Part shown: positions 28,201 through 37,482 of the stretch, in pieces
How the letters are laid out: every line of letters starts with the position of its first letter
How positions within the stretch are numbered: position 1 is the stretch's first letter
Assembly: GCA_032209605.1 (NCBI GenBank)
Contig: JASFXZ010000033.1
Span: 588,001 to 652,000, forward strand
Reading direction: 5' to 3'
DNA from: Mactromeris polynyma
Taxonomy: Eukaryota; Mollusca; Bivalvia; Venerida; Mactridae
DNA length: 64,000 nt
The notes under the pieces: model-generated
The model's input: the letters and a program-made list of their open reading frames with translations, nothing else
What the model was told of the DNA's origin: nothing
Database searches by the model: none
Position numbers and translations under genes: made by a program

Positions 28201-31200
28201 TATTTGTATGATAAAAACAGTTCATTTGGTTTTCATCCATTACTAAAATGAAAGTGAAAAAATCAGTTTTGTTCAATTAAGATAACATAACTGTATATGT
28301 TACAATTTATAAAAGAGCACTGAAATAGAAAATATACATGTTTAAACCATGGTTAGTGGATGAATTGTCCATGTTTAAACCATGGTTAGTGGATGAATTG
28401 TCCATGTTTAAACCATGGTTAGTAGAAGAATTGTCCATGTTTAAACCATGGTTAGTAGAAGAATTGTCCATGTTTAAACCATGATTAGTGGAAGAATTGT
28501 CCATGTTTAAACCATGGTTAGTGGAAGAATTGTCCATGTTTAAACCATGGTAAGTGGAAGAAATGTCATTTTGAGACATACTCACCTCAGGGGGCGCAAA
28601 TTCCAAGACACCATTTACAAAAGTATGTCCATTGCATTCTTTCAATTCATTTACCTACAATACAATTTGTTACATAATAATCCAATTCTGGTCTGTTGTA
28701 AAAGCTTATCACCAAGAAACAAAAAATGTTTCCTGTTTTAATGAGAAGGAAATAAACATAAGCCACATATATATTGGCAGCTAAATAGTTTGACAGCATC
28801 AATGTCTTGTTTCATTAAATAAAAGTTTGTAAAATACTAAAACACTTCAGGGCTCTAGAAATCCACTAGCCCAATGTCATGGACAAGTTTATTTCCCAAT
28901 TTGGGCTGCCACCAGTTGGACTTAGTACCCTATTCTATGTTCGTACAACTAGCCTCCCATGTCGGACATGTTAAACTGAACATGTAAACTCGTCCAGGCC
29001 AACTGTATTTAAAGAAAATTTCCAGAGCCCTGCACTTATCAAACAAGTGCTCACATATATCCGTCAGACAAATGTTCACATGGTTCACAAAGTGTTAGCC
29101 ATGAATCTTCATTAAACATCAGTTGACACAACGGCAGCCCTATAGCCAAGAGCATAGTTTTAAAGAAGATGCACAATTACCAGTTCTTCTCCCTGTTTCC
29201 CAAACTTTTCAGTTGCCAGCAGCCAGTCAGAAAGGTTACTAATCTTTGACCTAAAATATATATATATATACATGTGTATGCAGAAATGTGAGTTTATACT
29301 ATGTTGATTATAAAAATGCAATGGCTTAAATTTGCCAAGAGTTGCATTTAAAGTTGCAATTTATTATTAATTGTGTAAAATTTATAAACAAATTGTTTAA
29401 GGATGTAAATGCTTGCATAGACTAGTTATTACCATTTATGAAAATAGCTAACCATAGATATATATAATTGTTGAATGATTGTTATTTATTGTCCTTAAAA
29501 GTGTGTTGTCTTGTACTTCCTAATCTTATGCTATTATAAAAATATGTGTATGTTTCTACTGCTTAAAGTACAGTCATAAATTCTTTGACAGGTAACTTCT
29601 TACCCAGGCACAAGTGACAGTGGTAGAAAATTGAGAATCTGCGGCAGATCTAAACCACAATCAAGCATCAATGTAACACCTTTGAAGTAGAGAATGAAAC
29701 ATGGCTTGCTGGGGTTGTTTGACAAACACACCTAAAATATAAATACATGTATATTAAAATAAAACTAAAAGCCATCTTGAAATTCTCAATCTCTAATAAC
29801 AATATTGACAAGAAAAGAATAATTACGACTGATAAGTTGTAGGCCTATGTACTAGTAATCACAATAAAAAATGGTATCTCCACCATCATCGATAAACATA
29901 TTCCTACAAAAATGTGTAAGAAACGGAAGTCAGTCCCATGGTTCAACCGAGAGCTGCAGCATATGGTGAAAAGAAAATCCCACCTATATAATCAAGCAAA
30001 GAAAACTGGACAGTGGAATCTATTTAAAACATACCAAAGAGAATGCAAAAAAGCCTTCAAAAGACCCGAAATACAACATATAATTATAAACAAAACCATT
30101 CAAAAAGGCCTTAAAGATAACAATACAAAACCACTCTGGTGTCATATCAAATCAAGACGACAAGATAACATAGGAGTAAACAGGCCAGCTATACAACAAC
30201 AGCAAAGATAAAGCTCAAATCCTTGTCGTCCAATTTAAATCTGTCTTCAGTTACATCGCGAGACAACTTCGTACCAGAACAAAACAAGCAAAGAAACAAA
30301 TCCCGCCTCTACCTGTTACCACCAAGGGTATTGAAAAACTTCTCTTAACTTTAAACACAGCCAAAGCTAAAGGCCCAGACAACATCTCTAACATCATTCT
30401 CAAGACCTGCTCCAAACAACTAGCCCCGGCACTGAGACATATCATCCAGGTCTCCATAGATACTGGGAAACTACCATCTGACTGGCTAAGCGCGAATGTG
30501 ACACCTGTGTTCAAGAAGGGCCAACTAGAAAGAATCCAAAGCCACTCAGCAAGGTTCATCACTGGCGACTACTCCTCACGGGACCAGGGCTGCATCACCA
30601 GGATGCTCAAGGACCTTGAACTGACCCCCCTGCAGGACAGAAGAAAATCTGTACGTTTAGCTTTCTTCTACAAAGAGGTCGAGGGGCTGGTGCCAGCAAT
30701 ACCATGTCATGACTTCATGACCCCAATCCGTGGTAAGAGACAAATAAAACCAAAAACATTTAAAAACTGTGAAAGTAACAATATAGTGACAAAATCTGCA
30801 TCTATGAACTCAAAATATTATAAACAAATTAAATGTAAAAGTGTCTTATTTGCAAAATCTTTCTTTCCAAAGACCATCATTGAGTGGAACAACCTTGAGG
30901 ACAATAGTGTGTGCGCAGAGACAAGTGGGGGCTTTAAAACAGCCCTCCAGCATCGGCACTAATCATTTCCCGTCTCTCCCCCACTGCGCGTATGCCGAAA
31001 GGTCCTGCAGTGTATAAATCCAGAAATCCAGAATAAAATGATAAAACAAAGCTCCAGTCTCCAGAGTGGGCCCTCAACAATATAGGACAAAAAAAACAAC
31101 ATAGCATCACTTCTTATGAGTACTGTAGTAAAGACTAAAGACCTTGCTGTTTAAAGTGAATAGCAACTTTTAATTTAAAATATATCTCGATAATGATATC

Positions 31201-31258
31201 AGTAATTTGGATTTAAAAAGTTTCGAAATTAATTGAGATATTTTTATACCAGCTTCAT
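13205..31258 (-). CDS. INTS9: Integrator complex subunit 9, complete, 20 coding exons
   Basis: INTS9 pairs with INTS11 in the nuclear Integrator cleavage module, which cuts snRNA precursors and promoter-proximal RNA polymerase II transcripts. Coding exons in transcript order: 31250-31258, 29604-29731, 29181-29250, 28586-28654, 26882-27021, 26350-26436, 25744-25864, 25065-25154, 24559-24603, 23879-23990, 22795-22975, 21324-21384, 20184-20226, 19396-19521, 18866-18921, 16848-16997, 16409-16594, 15449-15562, 13884-13940, 13205-13324. They total 1965 bases (654 residues; human is 658), every phase fits and all borders are GT/AG. Recognisable segments are 'MLDCGLD', '[13 protein letters not shown]', '[13 protein letters not shown]', '[15 protein letters not shown]', 'IYCPID'-like 'FYCPID', and the C-terminal INTS11-binding region. 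The HxHxDH metal motif is absent (here SNSSCMLAL), as expected for the inactive partner. Exon 1 holds only MKL. It shares its promoter gap with SDF2. Confidence 0.96.
14154..14856. repeat. 48-base tandem repeat, 15 copies, INTS9 intron 18
   Basis: The plus-strand unit is CCAGGGATTACAACGGATAC, TTACACTCAGCGAGACCACG, TTCTAATG (first unit 46 bases). On the INTS9 sense strand every copy contains TGTAAGTATCC, a near-perfect 5' splice-site match. Because 48 is a multiple of 3, a 260-codon plus-strand ORF runs through it; I regard that as an artefact. Confidence 0.95.
15738..15860 (+). mobile_element. tRNA-headed SINE copy 1
   Basis: It shares 'ACTTATAATCACTTGCCCC', 'ATTCAAATCCCCA' (B-box-like), 'AGAAAGCTATC' and 'GGTTCTACCCAGGTG' in order with a second copy near 63708-63890. 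I recall this family as common in bivalves. It lies in INTS9 intron 17. Confidence 0.55.
16702..16769. repeat. Perfect 23-base inverted repeat with 22-base loop
   Basis: The arm at 16702-16724 (AACTGGAAGTGTATACTATA plus TTA) is exactly complementary to 16747-16769. It lies in INTS9 intron 16 and would form a strong hairpin in the pre-mRNA. It may be a tiny foldback element. Confidence 0.9.
17306..17866. repeat. 139-base tandem repeat, 4 copies, INTS9 intron 15
   Basis: The unit begins CCTTATAATGCAACACATAG and ends 'TACTCAGCCAGAGTACAA'. Copies differ by only a few bases (for example CAACGG/CAACAG and CCCCTGG/GCTGCTGG). Short overlapping plus-strand ORFs in it are by-products. Confidence 0.95.
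18665..18836. mobile_element. MITE-like repeat, 'AGGGGTTCCA' family copy 1 (3' truncated)
   Basis: It matches the 19958-20155 copy in order: AGGGGTTCCACTAGGTGC, 'CATTTTGATAA', 'TTTTACC', 'GAAAAATTG', 'AGTCAGAATCCT', 'CCAGGGGTCA'. The right terminal inverted repeat is missing. It lies in INTS9 intron 15. Confidence 0.6.
19958..20155. mobile_element. MITE-like repeat, 'AGGGGTTCCA' family copy 2
   Basis: It starts AGGGGTTCCATTTGG and ends CAAATGGAACCCCT, so the ends are inverted repeats of about 14 bases. The interior matches 18665-18836. It lies in INTS9 intron 13, with its right end about 30 bases from exon 13. Confidence 0.75.
20820..21004 (+). mobile_element. Dispersed repeat 'AGTCGGACCTCGTTCATTCG', copy 1
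   Basis: It shares 'TTTCAATTTGACATGCC', 'GAAGATACATCAGGACCTGA', 'GATACCAAGTATTC' and a terminal 'CTGACTGTATAT' with copies at 23086-23218 (inverted), 50358-50468 (partial) and 54727-54905. The ends are roughly inverted, consistent with a non-autonomous DNA element. Confidence 0.65.
21506..22308. repeat. 38-base tandem repeat, about 21 copies, INTS9 intron 11
   Basis: The unit is ACATGAAAACATCTATCACA plus AATACAAGTGCTAGTAAT. A variant with TTCAAGTGCTGGT recurs at regular intervals, and a block of about seven units seems to be duplicated (roughly 21720-22010 against 22140-22300). Confidence 0.95.
22592..22756. mobile_element. TA-flanked MITE 'AGTAAAACCTC', copy 1
   Basis: The ends AGTAAAACCTCAATAATAAG and 'AAGTGAGGTTTAACT' are inverted repeats flanked by TA, as for Tc1/mariner-type non-autonomous elements. 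Related copies lie at 26208-26281 and 35831-35989. It lies in INTS9 intron 11. Confidence 0.7.
23086..23218 (-). mobile_element. Dispersed repeat 'AGTCGGACCTCGTTCATTCG', inverted copy
   Basis: The reverse complement matches 20820-21004 through 'TACAGTCGTACCATGTTC', 'CGAAATTTTATTTCGAA' and 'TTTCAATTTGACA'. It lies in INTS9 intron 10. Confidence 0.55.
23269..23772. repeat. 13-base tandem repeat, about 39 copies, INTS9 intron 10
   Basis: The unit is CAGATCACATCAT, with occasional TAGATCACATCAT and one CAGATCTCATCAT. Confidence 0.97.
24233..24556. repeat. 26-base tandem repeat, 12 copies, abutting INTS9 exon 9 donor
   Basis: The plus-strand unit is GTAACAGTGATAGTTAGAAT plus ACATAT. On the gene's sense strand the array begins at the 5' splice site itself: the intron starts GTATCACTGTAATATATG and the units read ATCACTGTTACATATG. 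Confidence 0.95.
26208..26281. mobile_element. TA-flanked MITE 'AGTAAAACCTC', copy 2 (partial)
   Basis: 'ACCACCTCAATAACAAGACC' and 'TCTTATTATTGAGGTTTTAC' are inverted relative to each other, as in copies 1 and 3. It lies in INTS9 intron 6. Confidence 0.6.
26757..26897. repeat. 30-34-base tandem duplication of INTS9 exon 5 end plus splice donor
   Basis: Sense-strand copies of CTCTTCAGATTGGAAG followed by GTGAGA or GTAAGA occur with donor junctions at 26882 (the real one), 26848, 26818 and 26788. A more diverged piece lies at about 26757. Only the first belongs to the open coding exon. Confidence 0.85.
27297..27862. repeat. 38-base tandem repeat, 15 copies, INTS9 intron 4
   Basis: The plus-strand unit is CACAGCTATCAATACAATAT plus TCTTACCTCCCACACTTA; a variant has ACCACCCACACTAA. 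On the sense strand each unit reads GGTAAGAATATTG, and the first variant also has TGTAAGTGTG. Confidence 0.95.
27880..28105 (+). mobile_element. Dispersed repeat 'CAGCTAGGGGTCC', copy 1
   Basis: It is the inverse of 47140-47372. Shared blocks include 'GGGACTCAAGATTTCTGCAT' (with changes), 'GGGGTCCCAGGGATGCAC', 'TATACTTGACAAAGG' and 'TTCAGCTAGGGGTCC'. A fragment also lies near 58425. It lies in INTS9 intron 4. Confidence 0.65.
28338..28570. repeat. 33-base tandem repeat, 7 copies, INTS9 intron 4 next to exon 4
   Basis: The plus-strand unit is CATGGTTAGTGGAAGAATTG plus TCCATGTTTAAAC. It begins about 20 bases into the intron. Reading from exon 4 straight into the intron stays open and codes for repeats of an 11-residue unit [11 protein letters not shown]. 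Confidence 0.95.
28848..29032. mobile_element. 185-base hAT-like MITE with 5-base target duplication
   Basis: The ends CAGGGCTCTAGAAAT and 'AATTTCCAGAGCCCTG' form a near-perfect terminal inverted repeat. CACTT flanks both sides (28843-28847 and 29033-29037). CAGGG ends fit the hAT superfamily. It lies in INTS9 intron 3. Confidence 0.8.
29850..31060 (+). pseudogene. LINE remnant (CR1/L2-like) with deleted reverse-transcriptase core
   Basis: Antisense to INTS9 within its intron 1. 29912-30211 codes for the linker before the reverse transcriptase ('[20 protein letters not shown]', 'ECKKAFKR'). A further segment codes for '[15 protein letters not shown]' and '[17 protein letters not shown]' (about 30330-30519). 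At 30519 this joins directly to a C-terminal part in 30498-30962 ('[16 protein letters not shown]', '[14 protein letters not shown]'). The fingers and palm with the FADD site are therefore missing in one deletion. There is at least one stop or frameshift between the first two parts. Confidence 0.8.
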
Positions 31259-31481
31259 TTTTCTTCTTCCAGCCAAATAAATCAATGCAAATGAATGACA
31301 CCGCTCCACGGGAATATTACGTTAAGTTTCAGTTTCTCTGACCATGGAGGCTGACATCTTTGTTGTTGTTGTAGAAAATAGGTTATTTTCTCTAAATGTC
31401 AAACATTTAGTAGAGTTTAACCTTGGGTATTAACCAATCAAATATGTCAACGTGTTGATCCGAGGTGTCCCGAATATCAAG
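31259..31481. promoter_or_regulatory. Bidirectional promoter gap between INTS9 and SDF2
   Basis: The INTS9 start codon (31258, minus) and the SDF2 start codon (31482, plus) are only 223 bases apart, so both transcripts must start here unless hidden 5' exons exist. A CCAAT box lies at 31434-31438 on plus. No TATA box is obvious at a suitable place. Promoter activity is inferred from layout. Confidence 0.7.
31434..31452 (+). promoter_or_regulatory. ERSE-like element (CCAAT-N9-CAACG) upstream of SDF2
   Basis: CCAAT, nine bases, then CAACG followed by TG. The ER stress response element consensus is CCAAT-N9-CCACG (NF-Y plus ATF6/XBP1); there is one mismatch here. Vertebrate SDF2L1 is ER-stress inducible. 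The site ends 30 bases before the start codon, which is close for a promoter element. Confidence 0.5.
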
Positions 31482-34400
31482 ATGAAGTTCGAGGAAACAA
31501 TCCGCTCCTTTTTCACGATTTTTTGCGTTTTATTGACTGAACATTCGACTTTGGGTATGTATACACTAAGGAATAATATTCTGCATGTAAATATTTCAAA
31601 TCTGTCTTTCTGAGGCCTATCGTCTTCTATGTATCGTTCGCCGGTATAAACATGCTATATTTCGGTTAGGAATTTTCGGATACGACGCCCTTACACGCAA
31701 CTGTATTTTGTTTGACATTTATTATCATTCATTTTATGAGGAATGAAATTCAAAATGAATCTGATTTTGGAGCTTGAACCCATGACACCCTTAACACCTT
31801 CATTGTGGTATACGGACTGAGTTATCCAGGTAGCCATCTAATCATTCTAATGCCATTCCAACACACTCCTCGGGTGGCAATATTTACCCAAATACAGTAT
31901 AAGTTGTCCAAATACGGTCATCTGATGTGGAAATATATGTTTTTAAATGGTTATAGAAGGTAATAAAGTAGTATAAAATATAAATAATGATTAACATTAC
32001 AGTAAAGAGGCATAAACATTGATTGTATGTACCCAAATACCCACTAATTATACCCAAATGAGGTTTCAATGCCCTAATATGGCTTTATTTGTCCAAATGG
32101 GGTCATTTCATGTGGGAATATATGTTTTTAAATAAATATTAAATATGGAAGGTAATAAATTATTATATTTAGTATAAATTTTTGATAATCTATGTTACAC
32201 CAGTCTGGATCTTACATACACCCAAATATAGTCGCAGGATTCCCAAATACGAGTAGTGTTATTTCTAGAATTTGAAAAGGGCAGGGTGCTGGCAAAAAAA
32301 GGGCACTTTGGTCGTTGCAAATTCATTCCAAAGGGACAAAATCATAGTTAAAATGTGAATGTTCCACATATTTGAGTAAATGTTATTGGACTATATTGTG
32401 TGTATATGAAGTGTGTCGATGACTCCCTATATTCACAAACTATGAGCAGAATAATAGCAGTTGCTATTGTGACAAAGGGTGGAAGTGGGGGCCGTCTCTG
32501 GTTTATGAAAACATTTCTTGTTTAATTCTAAATTTATTGCATGGACATTAATTAGCAGCACCATACATGTACATAAAAGTTAAAAAATCTTAAATTCTCC
32601 ATTCATAAATAACATTTTGTTGTTAAAAAATATATAAATTATATTCCCTAGACCAGCACAATACACTAAATATTGATGTCACAAATTAATTCAGTAAACT
32701 TTCATAGTACCAAACGGTATGAACGTTCTGGGGACGAACACAAAGTGAAAATTTTACATGGCTTTGTTTCAAACTTTATAATAGAAGAAACATATGATTT
32801 TGTTAAATTAAGGCATATTTACACAATTGACATTGATAGTCAAAAGCTGTAAGCAACTGTCGTGTGGATTTAGCATCGAAATTCTCACGGAAACGAAACA
32901 GCACATGACGGAGCGGCCGCCATCTTGAATTTTTGTTTACATGTGAGAGGAAATGAAAGTGGTCTAATATTGTATATATTCCGGGTGATTTCGTACAAAA
33001 ATGGACCATAATGTTTTAGAATACTGATATGCTTATAAATACACCAAAGAATCCAGCGAACTCGCCTCAGAAAAGTAAAAAAGCCGTCAACTAAAATTTT
33101 CAATTTCTTGTCAAAATCCCTCGTCTTCAGCAGTTATTTTTTTTTTCTTATTAGCAAATAGTAATTGTTTAATTCGTTCCGCATTACCATTGTCGATTAA
33201 ATCAAACAAGGCAATCGCTTAAAAAGTGCAATGTTTTCGCATTATCAACAAACTCGCTAACCGTTCACGCGTGTTTACATGTACAACGGTTTAACCCGGC
33301 CTCTATCAGTTAATCGTACGGACCGCACGCGTAACGGGAACCAGCCAGTTATATGCAGTGTAGACGATTGTCGATGTATTGTAAACAAAGGCACATGCTG
33401 TGACGCTCGGGGGCATTTTACAGGATGAAGATTACACAGTTGACAGATTATTGCAAATAGGGCATTAGGGGCATTAATTAGGGCAGCGGGGCGGAGCCAA
33501 AAAGGGGCAGGGCGCGGCGCCCCGCTATCACGCTATAGAAATAACACTAACGAGCTGCATTTGCCTGTTTATGCATTGATTGGTCTAGAATTCTGAAAGA
33601 GCCGAACAAAAATCTCATTTTCAGATGACGATCAAAAACTGAAATAAATACCAACATGTGTGTTTTGTGTCATGTTCCCATAATAACGAGAAAAAAAAAC
33701 TCATTCTTTGGGATTTATCTGAGCTAATGACATTTGAGGTATATTTTATGATTGGAATTTGTGTTCAGATGATCATAAGAAGTTTAGTCCAAATGTTATT
33801 TTACTTGTAATTGGAATGCCAGTAAACAGTTATACATTTTTCTTCAGGTTTTAATTACGATTATGTGACATGTGGCTCTACCTTGAAACTATATAATTCA
33901 CATCACAATGTACGGCTTCATTCACATGATGTAAAATATGGATCTGGAAGTGGACAGCAGGTGAGCTTGTTGCCTGTATTAAAATATTACTTCATACAGT
34001 TATATGTCTCCTAGCTAGGGGCATCATTGATAGTCAAGTCAAATGTATTGTCAATATATCAATTAATAGATACTTGTTTATAGGAAGAGAAAATTAAGAA
34101 CTTACAGATTTTAATCCATGATGCTACTGTTTTTATTCCCTACGATAACATTTTGAAGCCTCTCAAAGCACAGTGTTATCCTGAGTGCAGCCAGTTTGTT
34201 TCTGTAGGAAAATGTTTGTACCTAAACATGCAGAATGTGCACTTAGCCACCAACGAGACAACAGAAAATAATTTTGGTATAAACTTCTGGTAGTTGAAAT
34301 TATATTGAAATATCATTATCAAACTAACTTGTTTGTATCTGTGATGTTGTATATATAGAATTAGGTGTGAGTACTGGTTTGTATCTATGATATTGTATAT

Positions 34401-36323
34401 ATAGAATTAGGTGTGAGTACTGGTTTGTATCTATGATATTGTATATATAGAATTAGGTGTGAGTACCGGTTTGTATCTATGATATTGTATATATAGAATT
34501 AGGTGTGAGTACTGGTTCGTATCTATGATGTTGTATATATAGAATTAGGTGTGAGTACTGGTTTGTATCTATGATATTGTATATTAGGTGCGAGTACTGG
34601 TTAGAAACACTGAAGGCAGTCACTGAATGTGATTTAGAAAAGTTGTGACAATTTGTTCCTCAGTTGATTTGAATATATAATATAAATCAGTTAAGAATGT
34701 AAACCTGTTTTTGTTTCAGTCTGTGACTGCTGTTGAGTCTTCCGATGACAATAACAGTTACTGGCAAGTGAGGGCCAAGACAAATGCTCAATGTATAAGG
34801 GGGTAAGTTTTTAACTTCTCTTAAATTGTAAACTATTGAAAATAATTTTCATCTATTGCCAATTTCTTTATGCCGTCCTTGTAATATTTACAGATATGAG
34901 TGATTTTGGGCTTTTATTTTTATGAACATTGAGTGTCTGTCATTATTGTACACAGAATTTACATGTATATAATTTATTGTCTTTGTTTATTATATAATTC
35001 CAAAGGAAAATGAATCCTTGAAAAAATATTATGGTCAGGATTATCACTGCCAGTCTGGTTTTGTCCATTGTAAATGCATTACTGCTGTAATATTTATCAT
35101 TCTTAATCAAACGCAAATCCTAAACCATCACATTTAAATTTGCAGACAACCTGTAAAATGCGGCCAGACAGTTCGTTTGATGCATGTACAAACACGAAGA
35201 AATTTACATAGTCATCATTTTCAATCACCATTGTCGCATAATCTCGAAGTTAGTGCATTCGGTGAAGACGGGGAAGGTGATGAAGGTGGGTATTTTATCA
35301 GATGTGTGGCATTGGTTGATTGCAGCTGTAATGAACATTTGTCAAGTCTTGAATTTATGATTCTTGGAAACCTCTTAAACATAAATTAGCGATAAAAATT
35401 ATTGTTGAAATCAATCAAAACATGTCATGACGCAAGTTTTGCAAGAAATGAACGAATAGGGCTATTGTTCAGCAATTTTTGGGCCATATAATGTATGTTG
35501 CTTTATAGGCAAATTTCAAGGAAATCAACTTTCAGTTTATTTTTACTTAAAGATTAGGTCATGCATCTTTTTCTACTTTTATTTCTCAGGTGATAACTGG
35601 GCGATTGTGTGCAGTGGAAAATATTGGAGCCGAAAGGACCGAGTTCGAGTGAAAAATGTAGTGACCGAATAGTAAGTCTGTTTGGCTTAATGGATTATAT
35701 TGTACAACGATTCTAGTTGTCAGACAACTTTGGGCAACTTTTATTGTTTCATTATCTAAAAAATGCTCGTATGGTTTAGATAACATGAGATTATTGTCCG
35801 CTATTGTTTAAAATTTGTGTATGTAGATAAAAAAGTAAAACCTCTATAATAAGACCACCATTTGAAATCTGGTCTTCTTATTGAGGTGGTCTTCATATCG
35901 GAGTTGAATACATCTAGCAAAACAGTGAAAATGGACTAAAAATTGTGGTCTTAATGTTGAGGTGGTCTGTAAGTGAGGTTTTACTGTATATGCCAAAAAT
36001 GCTTGTTCTTTTTTAGTACACATTAAGTATTATTTTCAGCATTGTATTCATTGTTCCTTGATGATCTTGGAATTGTAAATATACATGTATGTTATTTATT
36101 TTTTTCACACAACTTTCACCTCCTTTCCAGTTACTTGCATATATCAGGGGACTCATATGGTCGACCAATCAGTGGGCAGCGTGAGGTGTCTGGTTATTCA
36201 TCTCCAAGTGAATTAAACTATTGGCAGGCGATGGAAGGAATTTATGTGACCCCATCAGAAGACCCTAAAGGGACATTCAGAGAGGATTCTCCAATGCGTC
36301 CTCACATCCATACTGAGCTGTGA
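31482..36323 (+). CDS. SDF2: SDF2/SDF2L1-type MIR-domain ER protein, complete, 6 exons
   Basis: SDF2 proteins reside in the ER lumen, work with the ERdj3-BiP chaperone system and are built from MIR domains also found in protein O-mannosyltransferases. Exons are 31482-31554, 33848-33960, 34720-34802, 35146-35285, 35590-35671 and 36131-36323 (TGA 36321-36323), giving 227 residues (human paralogues 211-221) with consistent phases. The start is preceded by in-gap sequence and opens a signal peptide with hydrophobic core SFFTIFCVLL. Mature sequence includes 'VTCGSTLKLYNSHHNVRLHS', 'KYGSGSGQQSVTAVE', 'SAFGEDGEGDEGDNW' and 'MEGIYV'. The C-terminus is HTEL, a KDEL-type retrieval signal. SDF2 and SDF2L1 cannot be told apart for an invertebrate. 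It is divergent from INTS9. Confidence 0.96.
31767..31841 (-). mobile_element. tRNA-like SINE head
   Basis: The minus strand has 'GGATAACTCAGTCCGTATACC' cut to an A-box-like core (ATAACTCAGTCCG) and a B-box-like GGGTTCAAGCTCC. It lies in SDF2 intron 1. Confidence 0.45.
31905..32250. repeat. Diverged direct duplication of about 182 bases
   Basis: 'TCCAAATACGGTCATCTGAT', 'GGAAATATATGTTTTTAAAT' and 'GAAGGTAATAAA' recur in the same order from about 32091 with changes. It lies in SDF2 intron 1. It could be two copies of one element. Confidence 0.6.
32254..33549. mobile_element. 1.3-kb hAT-like non-autonomous element with 5-base target duplication
   Basis: A perfect 14-base terminal inverted repeat TAGTGTTATTTCTA lies at 32254-32267 and, complemented, at 33536-33549. 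The direct repeat ACGAG flanks it (32249-32253 and 33550-33554). TAGTG ends fit the hAT consensus. The interior has no credible transposase ORF. It fills much of SDF2 intron 1. Confidence 0.85.
34331..34602. repeat. 46-base tandem repeat, 6 copies, SDF2 intron 2
   Basis: The unit is GTTTGTATCTATGATATTGT, ATATATAGAATTAGGTGTGA, GTACTG; the last copy is shortened. Each unit contains GGTGTGAGTAC in the gene's sense direction. Confidence 0.95.
35831..35989. mobile_element. TA-flanked MITE 'AGTAAAACCTC', copy 3
   Basis: It starts AGTAAAACCTCTATAATAAG and ends 'AAGTGAGGTTTTACTGTATA', inverted repeats of about 13 bases. It lies in SDF2 intron 5. Confidence 0.7.
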
Positions 36324-37470
36324 TAAATGAGATAATTGTCTGTTGATGTTCATTAATTCTCAATTTTTTTTTTTCCCTCACTTCTTAGATGGCTAAATGG
36401 TAGTTTTAAACCACTCAAATTGCATTTCATTACACAAAAAGACCTTTGATATTGATGTGCTTCTAAATGGGAAGTAGCCAATTTTTTACATCAAAATGAA
36501 AGAAAGGATTTTAATAACTAGAAGAATTTCCAATTTATCATTTTGATTACTAACAGGGAATGACATTAGGTCCCATTACATCGAAAACATTCTTCAGTCA
36601 TGTTTTATGTCAGAAAGCTTCACATTCAACTGTTTATGCCTTAGTAGAATTCTTCAGTAACAGTGAGTTTCTGCGATGAAAGTTAGAAGTCAAAGGTAAA
36701 AATTCATTGCAAATTGTGTCAAATTCAATGAAATGAAAAATAGTTTCGTCAGCAAGAATGTCACTCCTTTCCAAATAGGTAAAAAAGTTTTTTTACATTT
36801 GTTAATACATAAAAATGAAATAACACTTTAAGGGAGAGTAATTCTTGTCTATGTATCGTGAACGTTGTCATATATAATTCAGGGGACATGACTCTTACCA
36901 CCCATTTTTCTATTTCTTGATAACATTGTGTCACGCATAATACTATATGTATTTTTTCATCAGAGGACTTAGTTATTAAAAACTATTGGCGCTGTAAATA
37001 CAAAATTATCTCACCATTGAATTAAAATGCAAATATGTATTTAAATAGTATAAGTATGGTATCATGTATGTGTTATTTGTACTAAAAAATTATTTCGACT
37101 TAGAGATGGTCTAAATTGTATGTACTCACCAGATTTAAAGTATTTTGCAAATTTATTGAATTGATAAACCTGTATAAAAAAAGTTAAGGATATTACATTT
37201 CCCATTCCCATTGAAATTCCTTAATCCGACATTTGTTTTACCATTAATTTAAGTTCAGTTTAAACTTATTTATTTTACATTCATTATGAAACAAATTCTA
37301 ATCACTCTCGATAACAGCTTCCTGACTTCCAACCTGTACTTGCGGCAAAGCTATGGATTTTAAAGTTTGTGATCCGCTCATTGCGGGGCTCGAATTCACG
37401 ACCTCGGATGTCAGGCACTCTTCCCCTTGACCACTGGACCTCCCTAGTTTAAGTCTCTAGTTAGGCACCA
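36324..37470. other. SDF2 3' untranslated and downstream sequence
   Basis: AT-rich, with no exon-like ORF. It contains a tRNA-like SINE head near its end. AATAAA-type signals occur further on (38693 and 39517), so the exact mRNA end cannot be placed. Confidence 0.4.
37371..37446 (-). mobile_element. tRNA-like SINE head
   Basis: The minus strand reads 'GGAGGTCCAGTGGTCAAGGG' (A-box-like part) and, about 35 bases on, 'AATTCGAGCCCCGC' (B-box-like). The ends do not form a proper acceptor stem. Confidence 0.5.
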
Positions 37471-37482
37471 GGATACAATTTA

